A stretch of 64,000 bases of DNA from Muraenolepis orangiensis (lineage: Eukaryota > Chordata > Actinopteri > Gadiformes > Muraenolepididae). The translations under genes and the position numbers were made by a program. Where the stretch lies: NCBI GenBank assembly GCA_027704905.1, contig CM051004.1:13462948-13526947 (forward strand). Direction: 5' to 3'. The notes below the pieces were generated by a model. That model ran no database searches, was not told the origin of the DNA, and was given only the letters and a program-made list of their open reading frames with translations. Shown one piece after another: positions 1-10,597 of this stretch; position 1 is the stretch's first letter, and each line of letters starts with the position of its first letter.

Positions 1-649
1 AAAAACATAAAAAAACAACAGAGCTCGGCATTCAAATAGACAATGACAAATGATAGAAGAGCGTATATACCTGAGCTGAGGAAGTTGCCATGGTGTTTAT
101 ACTCCTCTAATCCTTCCCGAATGTCACTGCCGTTGTTTCCCAGTTGTACCTGTCCTGTCTTCAGCCAGAGGGAAACGTGTGTCCTCCGAGCAAAGTCAAC
201 CCTCTAGTCAAGGGAGGATCTAAATGATAAACTCTGCCCTTTCAACTCCTAGTCAAACTCATCAGTCGATATGGTAATGTCAACAAACATGCCACTACAC
301 AACAAACCCATTGTCAGCTCAAACTCATGGAACATTTCAATGAGCTTGTTTTTTTTGTTTTAAGGTACACTGAGAATAAACTTGTTGTCTTGTTTTTGAA
401 ATATGTAAATAAAAAAACAAGTTTAGCTGGTTTTAAGGTGTGTCTGACTAGAAACACACACATACGGAGCCAGAAAGTGGCTCCATTGCGGTGGAAACCC
501 AAAGAACTGGTTCGAGATGACGCGCAAGCTCCGAACCAGCTCTCAAAACAGCTTGGTGGAGACTCAGGGCATAAGAGTAATAATATAATAATAATAAGAC
601 TTCTAAAGTGTGCCTTTCAAGGCCATCTTCATGAACTAAATCTGGAGGA
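1..649. other. Upstream flank, no gene seen
   Basis: No exon of a recognisable gene is visible on either strand. The short open frames here have no family signature and end in AT-rich or simple sequence. A (TAA)n-like stretch lies near 579-598. Confidence 0.5.
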
Positions 650-900
650 TTGAATCCTCTTTATTGGTCACATACATGTAAACACACAGTGAAATTAGTT
701 TCTCTGCATTTAACTCATCCCAGTATTATTAGCAGTGGGCAGCTATTTGTTTTATATACAGCCTTATATAAAACCTTGCTGATATGGTGCCTTGCTCAAG
801 GGCACCTCGGCAGTGCCAAGGTGTTTCAGGGACTTGAACCGGCAACCTTCCAGTTACCAAGCCAAGTTCCAACATACAGAGCTATCCTGCCACCCCCCCC
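650..900. repeat. Dispersed teleost repeat
   Basis: The segment has the layout of a very common teleost interspersed repeat: a 'tttattggtcacatac' start, a 'gtgaaatt..tctctgcatttaac' block, 'agcagtgggcagc', then 'gccttgctcaagggcacctcggcagtg' and 'ggaaccggcaaccttc'-like text. Part of it ('cgaggtgcccttgagcaaggc') reappears inverted just after the AT tract at 1059-1080. The family name is not certain. Confidence 0.6.
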
Positions 901-937
901 AATAACTGAGGGGGACATGCTGTAAGCTCAAATGAAA

Positions 938-955
938 CACACTGGACTAAATATA

Positions 956-1039
<84 letters not shown>

Positions 1040-1057
1040 TATATTTAGTCCAGTGTG
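938..1057. repeat. (AT)n tract inside an inverted repeat
   Basis: A pure AT run of about 76 nt (961-1036) is flanked by inverted arms: 938-960 (begins cacactggactaaatata) and its reverse complement ending at 1057. The whole unit can fold into one hairpin with an AT-rich stem. It ends 130 nt before the dnase2b start codon. Confidence 0.85.
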
Positions 1058-1186
1058 CCGAGGTGCCCTTGAGCAAGGCAGGAATCGTGAGGAAATGTCT
1101 TAAAACTTCCCCTTTGTTCAAGACACAGATGTGTCTGAATTTCACATCCCCTTTTAGTTTAGTCTCACTGCAGACCATCGTCGAGG

Positions 1187-4100
1187 ATGGTGCCATGCAG
1201 TGTATGGGGCAGAGTTCTAATTGTGTTTTTGTGTTTCACAGCTTGTAGGACAGACATATCCTGCAGAAATGAGGCCGGGGAACCTGTGGACTGGTAAGCA
1301 AACAGACAGGATTATTTCAAATGGACAATGGAATGTTACCGGCAATGTTCCAAATATGTGCTTTCGCTTTCTTTTTCCTGAACACGTCATACGTGATAAC
1401 TGTGACGTTCTTAACATTACAGCCAGTTATACTGCCACATTGGCATGAGAATTGTACAGATGCTAATTGAACGTGTGTTGCCGCTACAGGTTTGTGGTGT
1501 ACAAGTTGCCCATGCATAAGATCGGAGAGGTTGGTAGTGGGGTGGACTACATGTACCTAGACTCCGCTGTGGGAACATGGCAGATGAGTCAATTCACTGT
1601 CAACACCAGTGATGGGGCCCTGGGACTCACTCTAAACCAACTGTACTCAGGACAGGCCTACACGGTGAGAATGTGTGTGTGTGGAACTTTTCAGTTAAGT
1701 TAAATCCCGCTGATATTGATCATGTCAATGCAATGGCCTTAGGTGTTTACTTGTGGCCTATTCAGGTAATTCATTCATGGAGCCATTTCATTAAAGAGTA
1801 AAACAGGGCTGTATCGGGCTGAAGCACAACACAGTGATTCATTTTATAAATGAATTATGAAAAAAGTAACGTCCATCACTGAACTGTGTTATTCCTCAGT
1901 CTAACAGCACTGTGTACGCCATGTACAACGACGGGCCTCCCAACATGGATTACGTCAAAGGATATGGCCACACAAAAGGTAAAGTGAAACATTTGGTTGT
2001 TGGTTTCCATGCGGGTTGATACAAGCCTACATACACCTACTTGTGTATGTCTACTTGTGGTTCCAAGACACGCCCACGTGCCTTGAGGCAATGCTCAGTG
2101 CGCCCTTAAAATGTGCATACAGTGCATATAAGTGGCAACGCTAGTAAGTGAACAACGTATTGAAGGTAGTCCCTGTCCCTGTTTTAATGTAGTTTGAATT
2201 ATTGAAGATTTGCTTTAATAACATAATGCTTCAGTTCTTGCTTCACATTTTTACAATGAATGTGGAGCAGTCGATGGCTTCTTGGGGTTCCTCCCAATGA
2301 TAAGGACAGTTTGTAGTGGTTTACAAACAGAGAAGATGCTACATGCTATCGCTCCTGAGTGTGGTGGTGGTTGGTTTAACCCGTGTTCCTTGACCTCTCA
2401 CACACACGCGCGTCGCTGGGTTGTCTGGATGGGCTGGGAGGTCAGACAGCTAGGCCGTGGTGGTAGCTCTTTTTCGAGGGCCTGCAACAGCCCCCAGTAA
2501 GGCCAGCCTCCACCAGGGCAAGGAGGCACCCAGACTCTAATCAGTCTGACTGGGGCCAGATGAGGCTGCTTCAACCAGACTCTAATCAGTCTGACTGGGG
2601 CCAGGTGAGGCTGCTTTAACCAGACTCTAATCAGTCTGACTGGGGCCAGATGAGGCTGCTTCAACCAGACTCTAATCAGTCTGAAAGGGGCCAGGTGAGG
2701 CTGCTTCAACCGGACTCTATCAGTCACACACACCACAGAATGTGGTTGCCTGAGCCTGTATGAGCCATTTTTATGAGCCTGTATCTATGTGACCTCTTGG
2801 AGCAAACAAACAGAGTTGAAGGTTTCACAGAGTACATAGCCACCATTACGGGATATTTATGGGACCGCATATTTGGAACGCTCACAATGACCTGATTTAG
2901 CAAGACAAGAAAAACCGACCAATATGATGCTGCTGCTGAGGGGGGAGGAACCGGGTGAAAGATCCTCTCTCTCTGGCCACTGTTGACAAGCCGTGCTTGT
3001 TGTTTTTTGTGCATGACGCAGGGACGCTGCTCTTTGACCACTCCCAGGGCTTCTGGCTGTCCCACAGTGTCCCTAGCTTCCCCTCCTTCCCAGAGCTGGG
3101 TTACATGTACCCTTCCTCCGGGAAGTTCTACGGTCAAACGGCTCTCTGCGTGACCTACAAGTACGGCCAGTTGCCCGTAATAGGTGAGTCAAATGACACA
3201 CCTGACACATTCTACAGAAGAGAAACTCATTTGCGTGAGCGAAAGAAGCTTTGGTGAAGGGGATTTGAATAAGTTTATTCCTAGAGTGACCACGATGTTG
3301 GTTTGATGTGAGCTTACAGATCCCCGCCTCCAGCGACATGATTGGTCCAAACTAATTATGAAGCGGAAGAAAGTGAAATGCTGTGTTCCCCCGCGGCACG
3401 CCGGCCTTCAGACACACTTTTTCAGTGTGATTTGTGAGACTACAGTATGGTATCGATGTCCATAATATGGATATAATGAAGTATAATTTGAAATCCTTTG
3501 TATTGGATTCACTATTTTGTACTTGTCTCTTTGTCTCTTTGAGTTTTCTGAATAATAACAGCAAAAATATAAACTGTGTATTTAAAAATAAACACACAGG
3601 GCCTCCCATGCCCTTAAGCCAGGGCATGGGAGCAAAGACATCATTCCTATCCTACACAATTTTGTTGGTTTATTGTTCAAATGTATTATCATGAACGACA
3701 CACCGGTTATTTTCCAAAAAAAATATTCTAGTGTAAGTAAATTACAGGATATTATCTTGGTATGTAGGCCTATTATTGTTTATTACTATAAATCTATATT
3801 TAATATTTGTTCTTTGTCCTCCAAATGAATAGTTTCTATATGCTGTGTATTAAATGTCATTATATGTGTACACTTGTTCCATAACCAAGGGCCCCAGGCA
3901 AACTATTGCTGCCTCGAGGTAAGGTGTGGGGGCTATGTAAGAACTAGGTTAATATTAATTCCCCAAAACACAAGCATTCAAAGTAGATGTTACGTGCTTG
4001 GTATTGACCTTACATTTTTATTTCCATTATAGTTTCATAACGCATTTTATTTTGAAACACATTTGTTTTTCCCCTTTCAGGCGAAATAGAAAGTAGCCTA

Positions 4101-6134
4101 AATATAACATCACCCTAACCGTCGTCTAAACATACACATGCCCAGTAGTAGGCAAATGCCTAGGGCCTCCGGCATGCGTAGGGCCTCCGGCTTCGCTAAA
4201 CAAATATTTTTTCTAAGTCTTGTTGACACGTTTTAGAGGACACATTACAGATTTCGGGGCCCCACCCCCTCTTCAGCAACAGACACACCCCCCCCCCCCC
4301 CGTTGGACTTCACGATCGCGACAACCCCCCCCCCCCCCCGTTGGACTTCACGATCGCGAGATCCCTCCCCCACCCCCATGTTTTTGAAACATGACCGGTA
4401 AGGTTCGAATTTGTCCAGTAAAATAAAATCTCAAAGGGGGGCCTCCACAGAAAATTTGCCTAGGGCCTCCAAAAGTCAGGAAGCCAGCGGAAAACCAGGA
4501 CTAGAAACGGGAAGAGCTGGGTTGGACCGTGACAAATACTATAAAATGAACATAAAAAGAACAATATAGTGACGGATGATATTTGCATGTTTTGAATTGT
4601 GCAAAAAAACACTACATATGTACAGGGGCGTCGCAACAGGGTAGGCAAAGTAGGCAATTGCCTACCGAGGACAACAGATTATATTTAACCACTGCGATTC
4701 ATGATGTTCGCGATTCCCCCCCCCCCCCCCCCCCCCCCCGTTGGGCTTCATGATGTTCGATTGCCGAACATCATCGAACATCATTTCCACCCCCCTCCCC
4801 GAAAATAGGGTGATTTTGCCTAGGGCCCCCAGCAACCCTAGAAACGCCCCTGCATATGTATACCGGTAACCCTAACCCTAGTCTAACATATCTATACGAA
4901 GGAACATTCACACAAGCTGCATTCTTCTTCGTATTATTGATGGTTTTACAGTAGTGTATATAGTAATGCTAGGAATAAAGAAGGTAAATAGTAAAAGTAA
5001 TCCAGTAATCTTTCCTGTTCGTCTGTGGTTGAATGCGTGTGGTCCTCCAGCCCGGCAGTTGGTCTACCTCAACCCACGTGTGTACAACTGCTCGGTGCCC
5101 TCGTCCTTCTTGGACGACTTGGCCGACTTGGCCCAGTTGTGTAAAGACCCCAAACCTCCTCTCCCCCCGTCCAGTAAAAACACGGAGAGTCTTCTCTCCG
5201 CCAAAGGGGAGAAGTTTATCAGTTTTGTCAAAACTGAACAATTTGTTGATGGTAAGGAACGTATATGTTTGTCGTATATGTTTTGTGTATATGCATCTTC
5301 AAGATTCAAAATTCAAGAGTTTTATTTGCCATATGCAACAAGTACAATGAAAGGCTTACTCCCAATTCCCTCACGCAGTATGAATTTTCTAAAACACTAT
5401 ACTCATAAAAATACTGTACACAATAACAGTAAAACTGAAAAGAACAATAAAGTGACTGTTGGATGATATGTACATGTGTTTGTGTACATGTGAATTGTGC
5501 AAAAAGCATTTAAAAAAATAACTTTGAAAGTGCCAGTAGTGCAGCAGCTTTGTGTGTAGCATTTGTTTACTGGAGTGTACTTTTTATTGAACAATTTTAG
5601 TCCAATGTCATATATGGTCCAATGTACAGTATGCCTGACAACATAATGGTAAAACTAGGCAAGTACAGGAGTTCTCCGTCTTTTACATATACAGTAGATG
5701 AATAACTGAATAACATAGTGTTGCAAAACGGAGCAAAGGCCACTAAAACTCTGGTTTTCCCCCTTTGAACGTGACCGACCGTTCCCCCAGACATCTACGC
5801 AGGGTGGGTGGCCCAGGAGCTGGGGACAGACCTCCTGGTGGAGACGTGGCTGAGGCCAAGCCACGAGCTGCCCTCCAACTGCTCCATGGCTCACCACGCC
5901 ATGAACGTCAAGAGTGTGGGCTTCCTATGGTCCCCCAGGTCCACCCTCTTCCAGTCCGAACACGACCACTCCAAGTGGTGCGTGTCCCGGAGGTGGGAGG
6001 ACCAGTGGGCCTGTGTGGGAGACCTGAACCGGGAGAGGGCTCAGGCGTGGCGGGCAGGGGGACTCCTGTGCTGTCGCAACCCCTTCATATACAAGGCCTT
6101 CAGACAGGTGGTGGCCAAGTACAACGACTGCTAG
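1187..6134 (+). CDS. dnase2b: Deoxyribonuclease II beta-like (acid endonuclease)
   Basis: Acid DNase of the DNase II family, which cuts DNA in lysosomes; in vertebrates DNASE2B is known for lens nuclear DNA degradation. Exons by eye: 1187-1293, 1490-1664, 1900-1978, 3022-3183, 5051-5251, 5791-6134, all GT-AG. They sum to 1068 nt (355 residues), close to the usual ~360. The first exon encodes a hydrophobic signal peptide (MVPCSVWGRVLIVFLCFTAC) and then the family N-terminus ending PVDW, continued by FVVYKLP in exon 2. The two active-site histidine motifs are present: GHTKG at the exon 3/4 junction and DHSKWC in the last exon. The start at 1187 was chosen because it is the only ATG giving a signal peptide in frame with exon 2. 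A polyadenylation signal AATAAA lies at 6295-6300. The DNASE2B rather than DNASE2 assignment rests mainly on the neighbouring rpf1 (conserved synteny). Confidence 0.93.
2530..2725. repeat. 45-bp minisatellite in dnase2b intron 3
   Basis: About four and a half copies of a 45-bp unit (starts ccagactctaatcagtctga) in direct tandem, the last copy partial and diverged. It lies wholly within the third dnase2b intron. The antisense reading gives a spurious repetitive open frame. Confidence 0.9.
4140..4500. repeat. Degenerate repeat related to the hAT-like MITE
   Basis: Contains 'gcctagggcctccgg' twice, 'ttgcctagggcctccaaaa', and two C-runs each followed by 'cgttggacttcacgatcgcga'. The same motif types recur in the bounded MITE at 4623-4852, so this looks like an older, rearranged relative. 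It sits in dnase2b intron 4. Confidence 0.55.
4623..4852. mobile_element. Non-autonomous hAT-like DNA transposon (MITE)
   Basis: A 230-bp element with terminal inverted repeats starting CAGGGGCGT at both ends, flanked by an exact 8-bp duplication CATATGTA (4615-4622 and 4853-4860). An 8-bp target-site duplication and CAGGG-type termini are hallmarks of hAT transposons. There is no coding capacity. The interior has a long C-run and a short inverted repeat around 4740-4785. It is inserted in dnase2b intron 4. Confidence 0.85.
5300..5540. repeat. Dispersed repeat in dnase2b intron 5
   Basis: Starts 'attcaaaattcaagagtttta', includes 'gccatatgcaacaagtacaatg', and ends 'gtgaattgtgcaaaaagcattt'. 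A reverse-complement copy lies in ctbs intron 1 (about 19960-20140) and a fragment at about 4530-4610. It is non-coding and looks like the 3' end of a LINE or a derived SINE. Confidence 0.7.
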
Positions 6135-6703
6135 CTGATGAGAGACCAGAGGGGGGGGGGGGGGGGGGGAGATAGTTGTAATGAACATTTAAAAATGGCT
6201 ATTTGTGTTTGACGAAACTAAAATTCAGCAAAGGTTAACTGTATAAAGTAATACACGTAAGCACTCCTGTATAAGCACTCCTGAGCAATTTCCAAATAAA
6301 ATATGGAGATATATGGTAGACTGAATGTCAATTTTTGATGTAGGTAAAGGCACAGCACAGCAATGAACTTAATCAATGTACTACTATCATCAACCTGTAC
6401 GATTAACAGGTTTTAATTGAATTGTATTAATTAAGACGTACACTGAATCAACTTAAGTTCTCTGTTTCCCTCAAAGAGTATTCCTTTTTTGTATTCGTTT
6501 TATTTTTATTTTATTGTTTTATTTGATTTTGATCGCATACTGACATGTATCGGCTCACCCCAGCATCCTGCACCTACATAACCTACTAGAATTTCAACAT
6601 CTAGAATCGATAGTAGTATTGAATATTATAACAAAGATGTAAATATTATACAGTCGATTTGGTGTGTGTGTGTGTGTGTCACCTCATCACCTGCTCCTCC
6701 GCA

Positions 6704-7004
6704 TCACTAGAAGGCGCATGTTGTTTTAAATGACGGCCCTCACTACTAAAGGGCGCATGTGGTTTTAAATAAAGACCCTCACCACTAGAGGGCGCATGTT
6801 GTTTTAAATGACAGCCCTCACCACTAGAGGGAGCGTGTTGTTTTAAATGACAGCCCTCACCACTAGAGGGCGCATGTTATTTTAATTGACAGCCCTAACC
6901 ACTAGAGGGAGCATGTTGTTTTAAATGACAGCCCTCACCACTAGAAGGCGCATGTTGTTTTAAATGACAGCCCTCGCCACTAGAGGGCGCATGTTTTAAA
7001 TGAC
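6704..7004 (+). repeat. 39-bp minisatellite of CTCF-like motifs
   Basis: Eight tandem units of about 39 bp, each with a core resembling CCACTAGAGGGCGC followed by atgttgttttaaatgacag. Three cores (6782-6795, 6860-6873, 6977-6990) match the vertebrate CTCF consensus CCASYAGRKGGCRS at every position as I know it; three others differ by one base and two are weaker. All point the same way. The array fills the gap between the dnase2b polyadenylation signal and the rpf1 5' end. CTCF binding is inferred from the motif only. Confidence 0.85.
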
Positions 7005-7032
7005 ACCACGAGTCCCAAGTCAACTTCTTGGC

Positions 7033-7066
7033 CCGGAAGTAGTCGCTCCATCACGTGTCCCACGTG
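7033..7066 (+). promoter_or_regulatory. rpf1 proximal promoter: ETS site and paired E-boxes
   Basis: CCGGAAGT (7033-7040) is an ETS-type motif, and two CACGTG E-boxes at 7052-7057 and 7061-7066 lie 24-38 nt before the rpf1 ATG. Such motifs are typical of housekeeping and MYC-responsive ribosome-biogenesis promoters. There is no TATA box. Function is inferred. Confidence 0.5.
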
Positions 7067-7089
7067 AGAAGAAGATCGTAGTTGACAAC

Positions 7090-10000
7090 ATGGAGGTCCT
7101 AGAAGTCGCCCAAAAGAAACCTAAAGGCAAGAAAATTAAAAATAAAATGCAGAAGAAAATGAGTCCTGCGAATCAGGAGAGCGATGTTGAGGTCGTGGAG
7201 ACTAAAGAAGATATTAAACCACCAGACCCTTCTCTTCCAACATTCAGCCTCTCTGAAATTAAGAATAAACAGCGACGACATCACATGTTTATGAAACTAA
7301 AACAGGAAAAACGAAGGGTAAGAATGGACTGATTTGTTGTGAAATGTGCGTTTATGATGTGGCTGTATGAAGTCAATTTTGTGTGTGTGTGTTTTTAGAT
7401 AAAGATCCAAGTGAAGAAGACGAGGAAGAAGGAGAGGGATGCTTTAGGTGACAAGGTGAGCCCCATTATCGTCTTTATTAGTGTTGATGTCAGACAGATA
7501 CTGTCCTTTTACTTTTGTTTCCACAGTTTGACAGCAATCACAAGTATGTCACCTCAAAACATGTGCACAGATGTGTCACCTACACATGTGCACGTCAACT
7601 AATATGTCAAAGTGATTGACCATGAACTCTGGCACTATTACAGGCACCACCAAAGGAAGTCCCCAAGACGATAGAGAACCAGAGGGTGTACGACGAAACC
7701 ACAGTGGACCCGGACGATGAAGAGGTAAATGAAGAGATGAAGAGGTTGCTATCGTTACTACGGAGCTGCTCCTTTCTGTCACAGTGTTCCTGTGCTGCGT
7801 GTCATTTATTGTCATGTCGACACTATTTACAGGTAGCGTTCGACGAGGGAACTGATGAATTCTCCGCCTACTTCAACCGACTGACCAACCCCAAAGTACT
7901 CATCACAACATCGGACAGACCCAGAGGGGTGAGTGGGCACTTTTCTTTATACTTAACTCTTAATACTGTAAATTGTTTTCGTCAAATAGTTTGACCCTTG
8001 TATTGTCAGTTATTACAGTAAATTGTCAAACTTTTAGAGGATGGTTGCTTTCAGTTCTTTAACATTCCCATCTCAGAGCAAAGGAACAATCCTCTTTTGA
8101 AGTCAAAATCAAGATTTCCAATGATTAATGTACCAAGTTGGCCAGATGAAAGGGGTATCTTTTCAACGGTGGTATGTGAATGGGTCATATCTGCAGAGCT
8201 TCTCACTACTGGGCACTACTGTTTGAGTCACCCTCTGTGCCTTTTGGTTTTTGTCTTTCAGAGGACGGTTCGGTTCTGCGAGCAGCTGGCCACGGTGGTC
8301 CCTGATGCCCACGTGTACTACAGGAGAGGACTGGCCCTGAAGAGGGTCATCCCCCAGTGCATCGGCCGGGGCTTCACGTACCTCATGGTCATCAACGAGG
8401 ACCGGAAAGTGCCCAGTATCCTCCAAGACTGATCTGCTATAGTAGAATAGTACTCTATTATAGTAGAGTACTATTCAATCATTTAGCAGACGCTTTCTCC
8501 TACCTACAGGTCAGGCTGTGGACATTCGGGATTGAACCCAGTACCTTTTACTCAAACATACTAGCTGCAAGGGTTTTTTTTTAACTCTAGTTTATAACTA
8601 CATATACGTGTTTAAATGTGAGTGATGAAATTAGTAGATTATTCATAAGTGCACTTCTGGCTCCCTGGCAAACTACTTTGCTTCTACTCTCTGGATGGTC
8701 TTATGGCCTCTATTAAGCATGTCGTCCTTCACTGCAATGCTAAGATGGAATGGTTCTCTGTCACCTCCCTGATGGACCAACGGTTCACTTCAAAATCAGC
8801 AATGTCCGGCTGCGCAAGGAGATGAAGGCAAGTCATGTTTAAGCTCAACTCCCAATCTTTAATCCAGGTCTTCCTTCCAGGAAATGTTGACACATTTAGT
8901 ATTTCATTTTTGCATTTATCCAAAGCTACTTTCATTGAATTAGTCGATGCAGTTAATTTAGAAACGAGGAGGGTGGGACCATCCATCTTACATACATTAT
9001 GGATTGAACCCCAGTACATGTTTACTCATTATATATATCATGTATGTTGGATTCAATTCGATTCAAATGTATTGTCAGTGTGCAGCAAGTACAGTAAAAA
9101 TAATTTGGCATCTAACCAGAGTGCAAATGTTGCAATAAAGTGTGTGTGTGTGTGTCAGACAGTGATATGCAATTATGAAAAACAGGATAAATGTATATAC
9201 AACTGGTCAGACACTGGGCGTCGCCATGTTCACGCGCCGCCATCTTGGTCGTATAGAAGCTGCCATTGACACTTCACTCTTACTGTCCTCAGCGGCGAGG
9301 CAAAGAGCCCACAGAACACACCCCGGAGGTGATCCTGAACAACTTTAGCACACGCTTGGGTCACAGCATCGGCCGTCTGTTCGCCGCCCTCTTCCCACAC
9401 GACCCCCAGTTTGTGGGTCGGCAGGTTGCCACCTTCCACAACCAGAGAGACTTTATATTTTTCAGGTTTCACAGGTAGGTTCATAGCTTTATTTATAGAT
9501 CTAGCTATATATTAATGGAACACTGAAGATGTGTCCAGGTGCATTGCACGATGTGTTTTTACCGCATCTTTGAACAGGTCTGTTAAAAAAACGTTCAAGT
9601 TTATTGTCACTTCGCAGTTTACACACAAGTATAAAGCAGTGCGTGAAAATCTTATGTGCAATACCCGACGACAGACAGCAGTTAAAATGTGCTATATTAA
9701 AGAGAGTATCATTACTTTTTAACCAATTACTTAAATGCAAACAACTCAGATTCAGATTTGGTTTGTCACATGTATAAGGTACAATGTACAGTGAAATGTG
9801 ATTGACAGCTCCAGAGAATCAGAAAGTGGTTTATTGCCATATACCGTTGTTAAAACAATCTGGAGCAACACGGTAACGTGCAAAACAAAACAGTACAGAC
9901 TAGGCAAAACAATAAGTCCAGTCCAGAGATGTGTGAAATTATAAATTACCAAAATAAAAAATGAGAATTAACTGTACATATTCACATAAGAGCATATTGT

Positions 10001-10597
10001 ATGGATACGCCACTATAAAGTTAAGTAGTGCAGATAGTACAGTGCTGCTTTTTGTCTATTTTGTAAATTTTACGTTTACTGGGTACGTTCTTCACTTATT
10101 CTATTTTCCACTTAGGTATATTTTCAAGAACGAAAAGAGAGTGGGCATCCAAGAGCTGGGGCCACGCTTCACCCTCAAACTTCGCTCTCTACAGAAGGGC
10201 ACGTTTGACTCCAAGTTTGGGGAGTACGAGTGGGTTCTCAAGGTAACTATAAAGGGCGTTTGTTTTAAAGGGGACCTATTATACCACTGTTGCATGAGCC
10301 TACCAGGTGCTACAATCCACATCTGGGTGGACACTCCCACTGTATGTCACAAGACGATCGTGAAACGGCCTGCAATGGCATACACTTGGGGATATAATAG
10401 GACCCTTTAACTTGATAAACAGTGTAGTACTTGAGTGGTTTATATTTAATGCGTTTCAATAAATCCTGTTTCATCAACATGTCAGAATTTCTGCCGTTAA
10501 GATTAGTCATGTAAGCAAATCCACTTAAGTCTGTCGTTATGGTTTTGCTTTCCAGCGCCATGAAGTGGATGCCTGCAGAAGGAAGTTTGTCCTTTGA
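7090..10597 (+). CDS. rpf1: Ribosome production factor 1 (Brix domain)
   Basis: Nucleolar Brix-domain protein needed to assemble the 60S ribosomal subunit. Exons: 7090-7317, 7399-7455, 7644-7724, 7833-7928, 8262-8415, 8745-8827, 9293-9474, 10116-10242, 10556-10597. They total 1050 nt, giving 349 residues, the same length as human RPF1. Recognisable blocks are FSLSEIKNKQRRH near the N-terminus, RVYDETTVDPDDEE, ITTSDRPRG at the start of the Brix domain, VYYRRGLALK, INEDRK, RLGHSIGR, NQRDFIFFRFHR, and the GTFDSKFGEYEWV tail. The lysine-rich N-terminal region fits nucleolar targeting. The start at 7090 has a good Kozak context (gacaacATGG); an in-frame ATG at 7000 lies in the upstream minisatellite and is disfavoured. 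The intron after 8827 begins GCAAGT, a GC-AG intron; the others are GT-AG. Confidence 0.95.
8441..9035. repeat. Degenerate dispersed repeats in rpf1 introns
   Basis: Two copies of a common teleost repeat flank exon 6 of rpf1: about 8475-8575 ('catttagcagacgctttctcc' to 'gggattgaacccagtacc') and about 8905-9015 ('tgcatttatccaaagctacttt' to 'ggattgaaccccagtac'). Both are decayed and non-coding. The exon (8745-8827) lies between them. Confidence 0.55.
9590..9690 (-). repeat. SINE-like dispersed repeat in rpf1 intron 7
   Basis: The text 'caagtttattgtcacttcgcagtttacacacaagtataaa' is the reverse complement of the small element nested in the LINE fragment at about 40569-40682. That nested copy ends in (TTGAC)n, so this is the same family inserted in the opposite orientation. 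Confidence 0.7.
10265..10410. mobile_element. TTAA-terminated MITE in the last rpf1 intron
   Basis: A 146-bp unit beginning TTAAAGGGGACCTATTATA and ending with the inverse (tataataggaccctttaa). It has no coding capacity. The ends include TTAA, the target of piggyBac-like transposases. A longer relative lies in spata1 (15485-15707) with the same terminal pattern and a shared internal 'atctgggtggacac'. Assignment to piggyBac is inferred from the TTAA ends only. Confidence 0.7.

Noticed and set aside
957..1196. Open frame with poly-(Tyr-Ile)
   Set aside because: Translation of the (AT)n microsatellite.
2398..2736. 112-residue antisense frame with internal repeats
   Set aside because: Reading of the 45-bp minisatellite in dnase2b intron 3.
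5765..6175. 136-residue alternative frame over the last dnase2b exon
   Set aside because: The conserved DNase II sequence (GWVAQELG .. DHSKWC) is in the other frame, and the splice phase supports that one.
7000..7089. Upstream in-frame ATG for rpf1 at 7000
   Set aside because: It lies in the last minisatellite unit with a poor Kozak context; the 7090 start gives 349 residues, the length of human RPF1.
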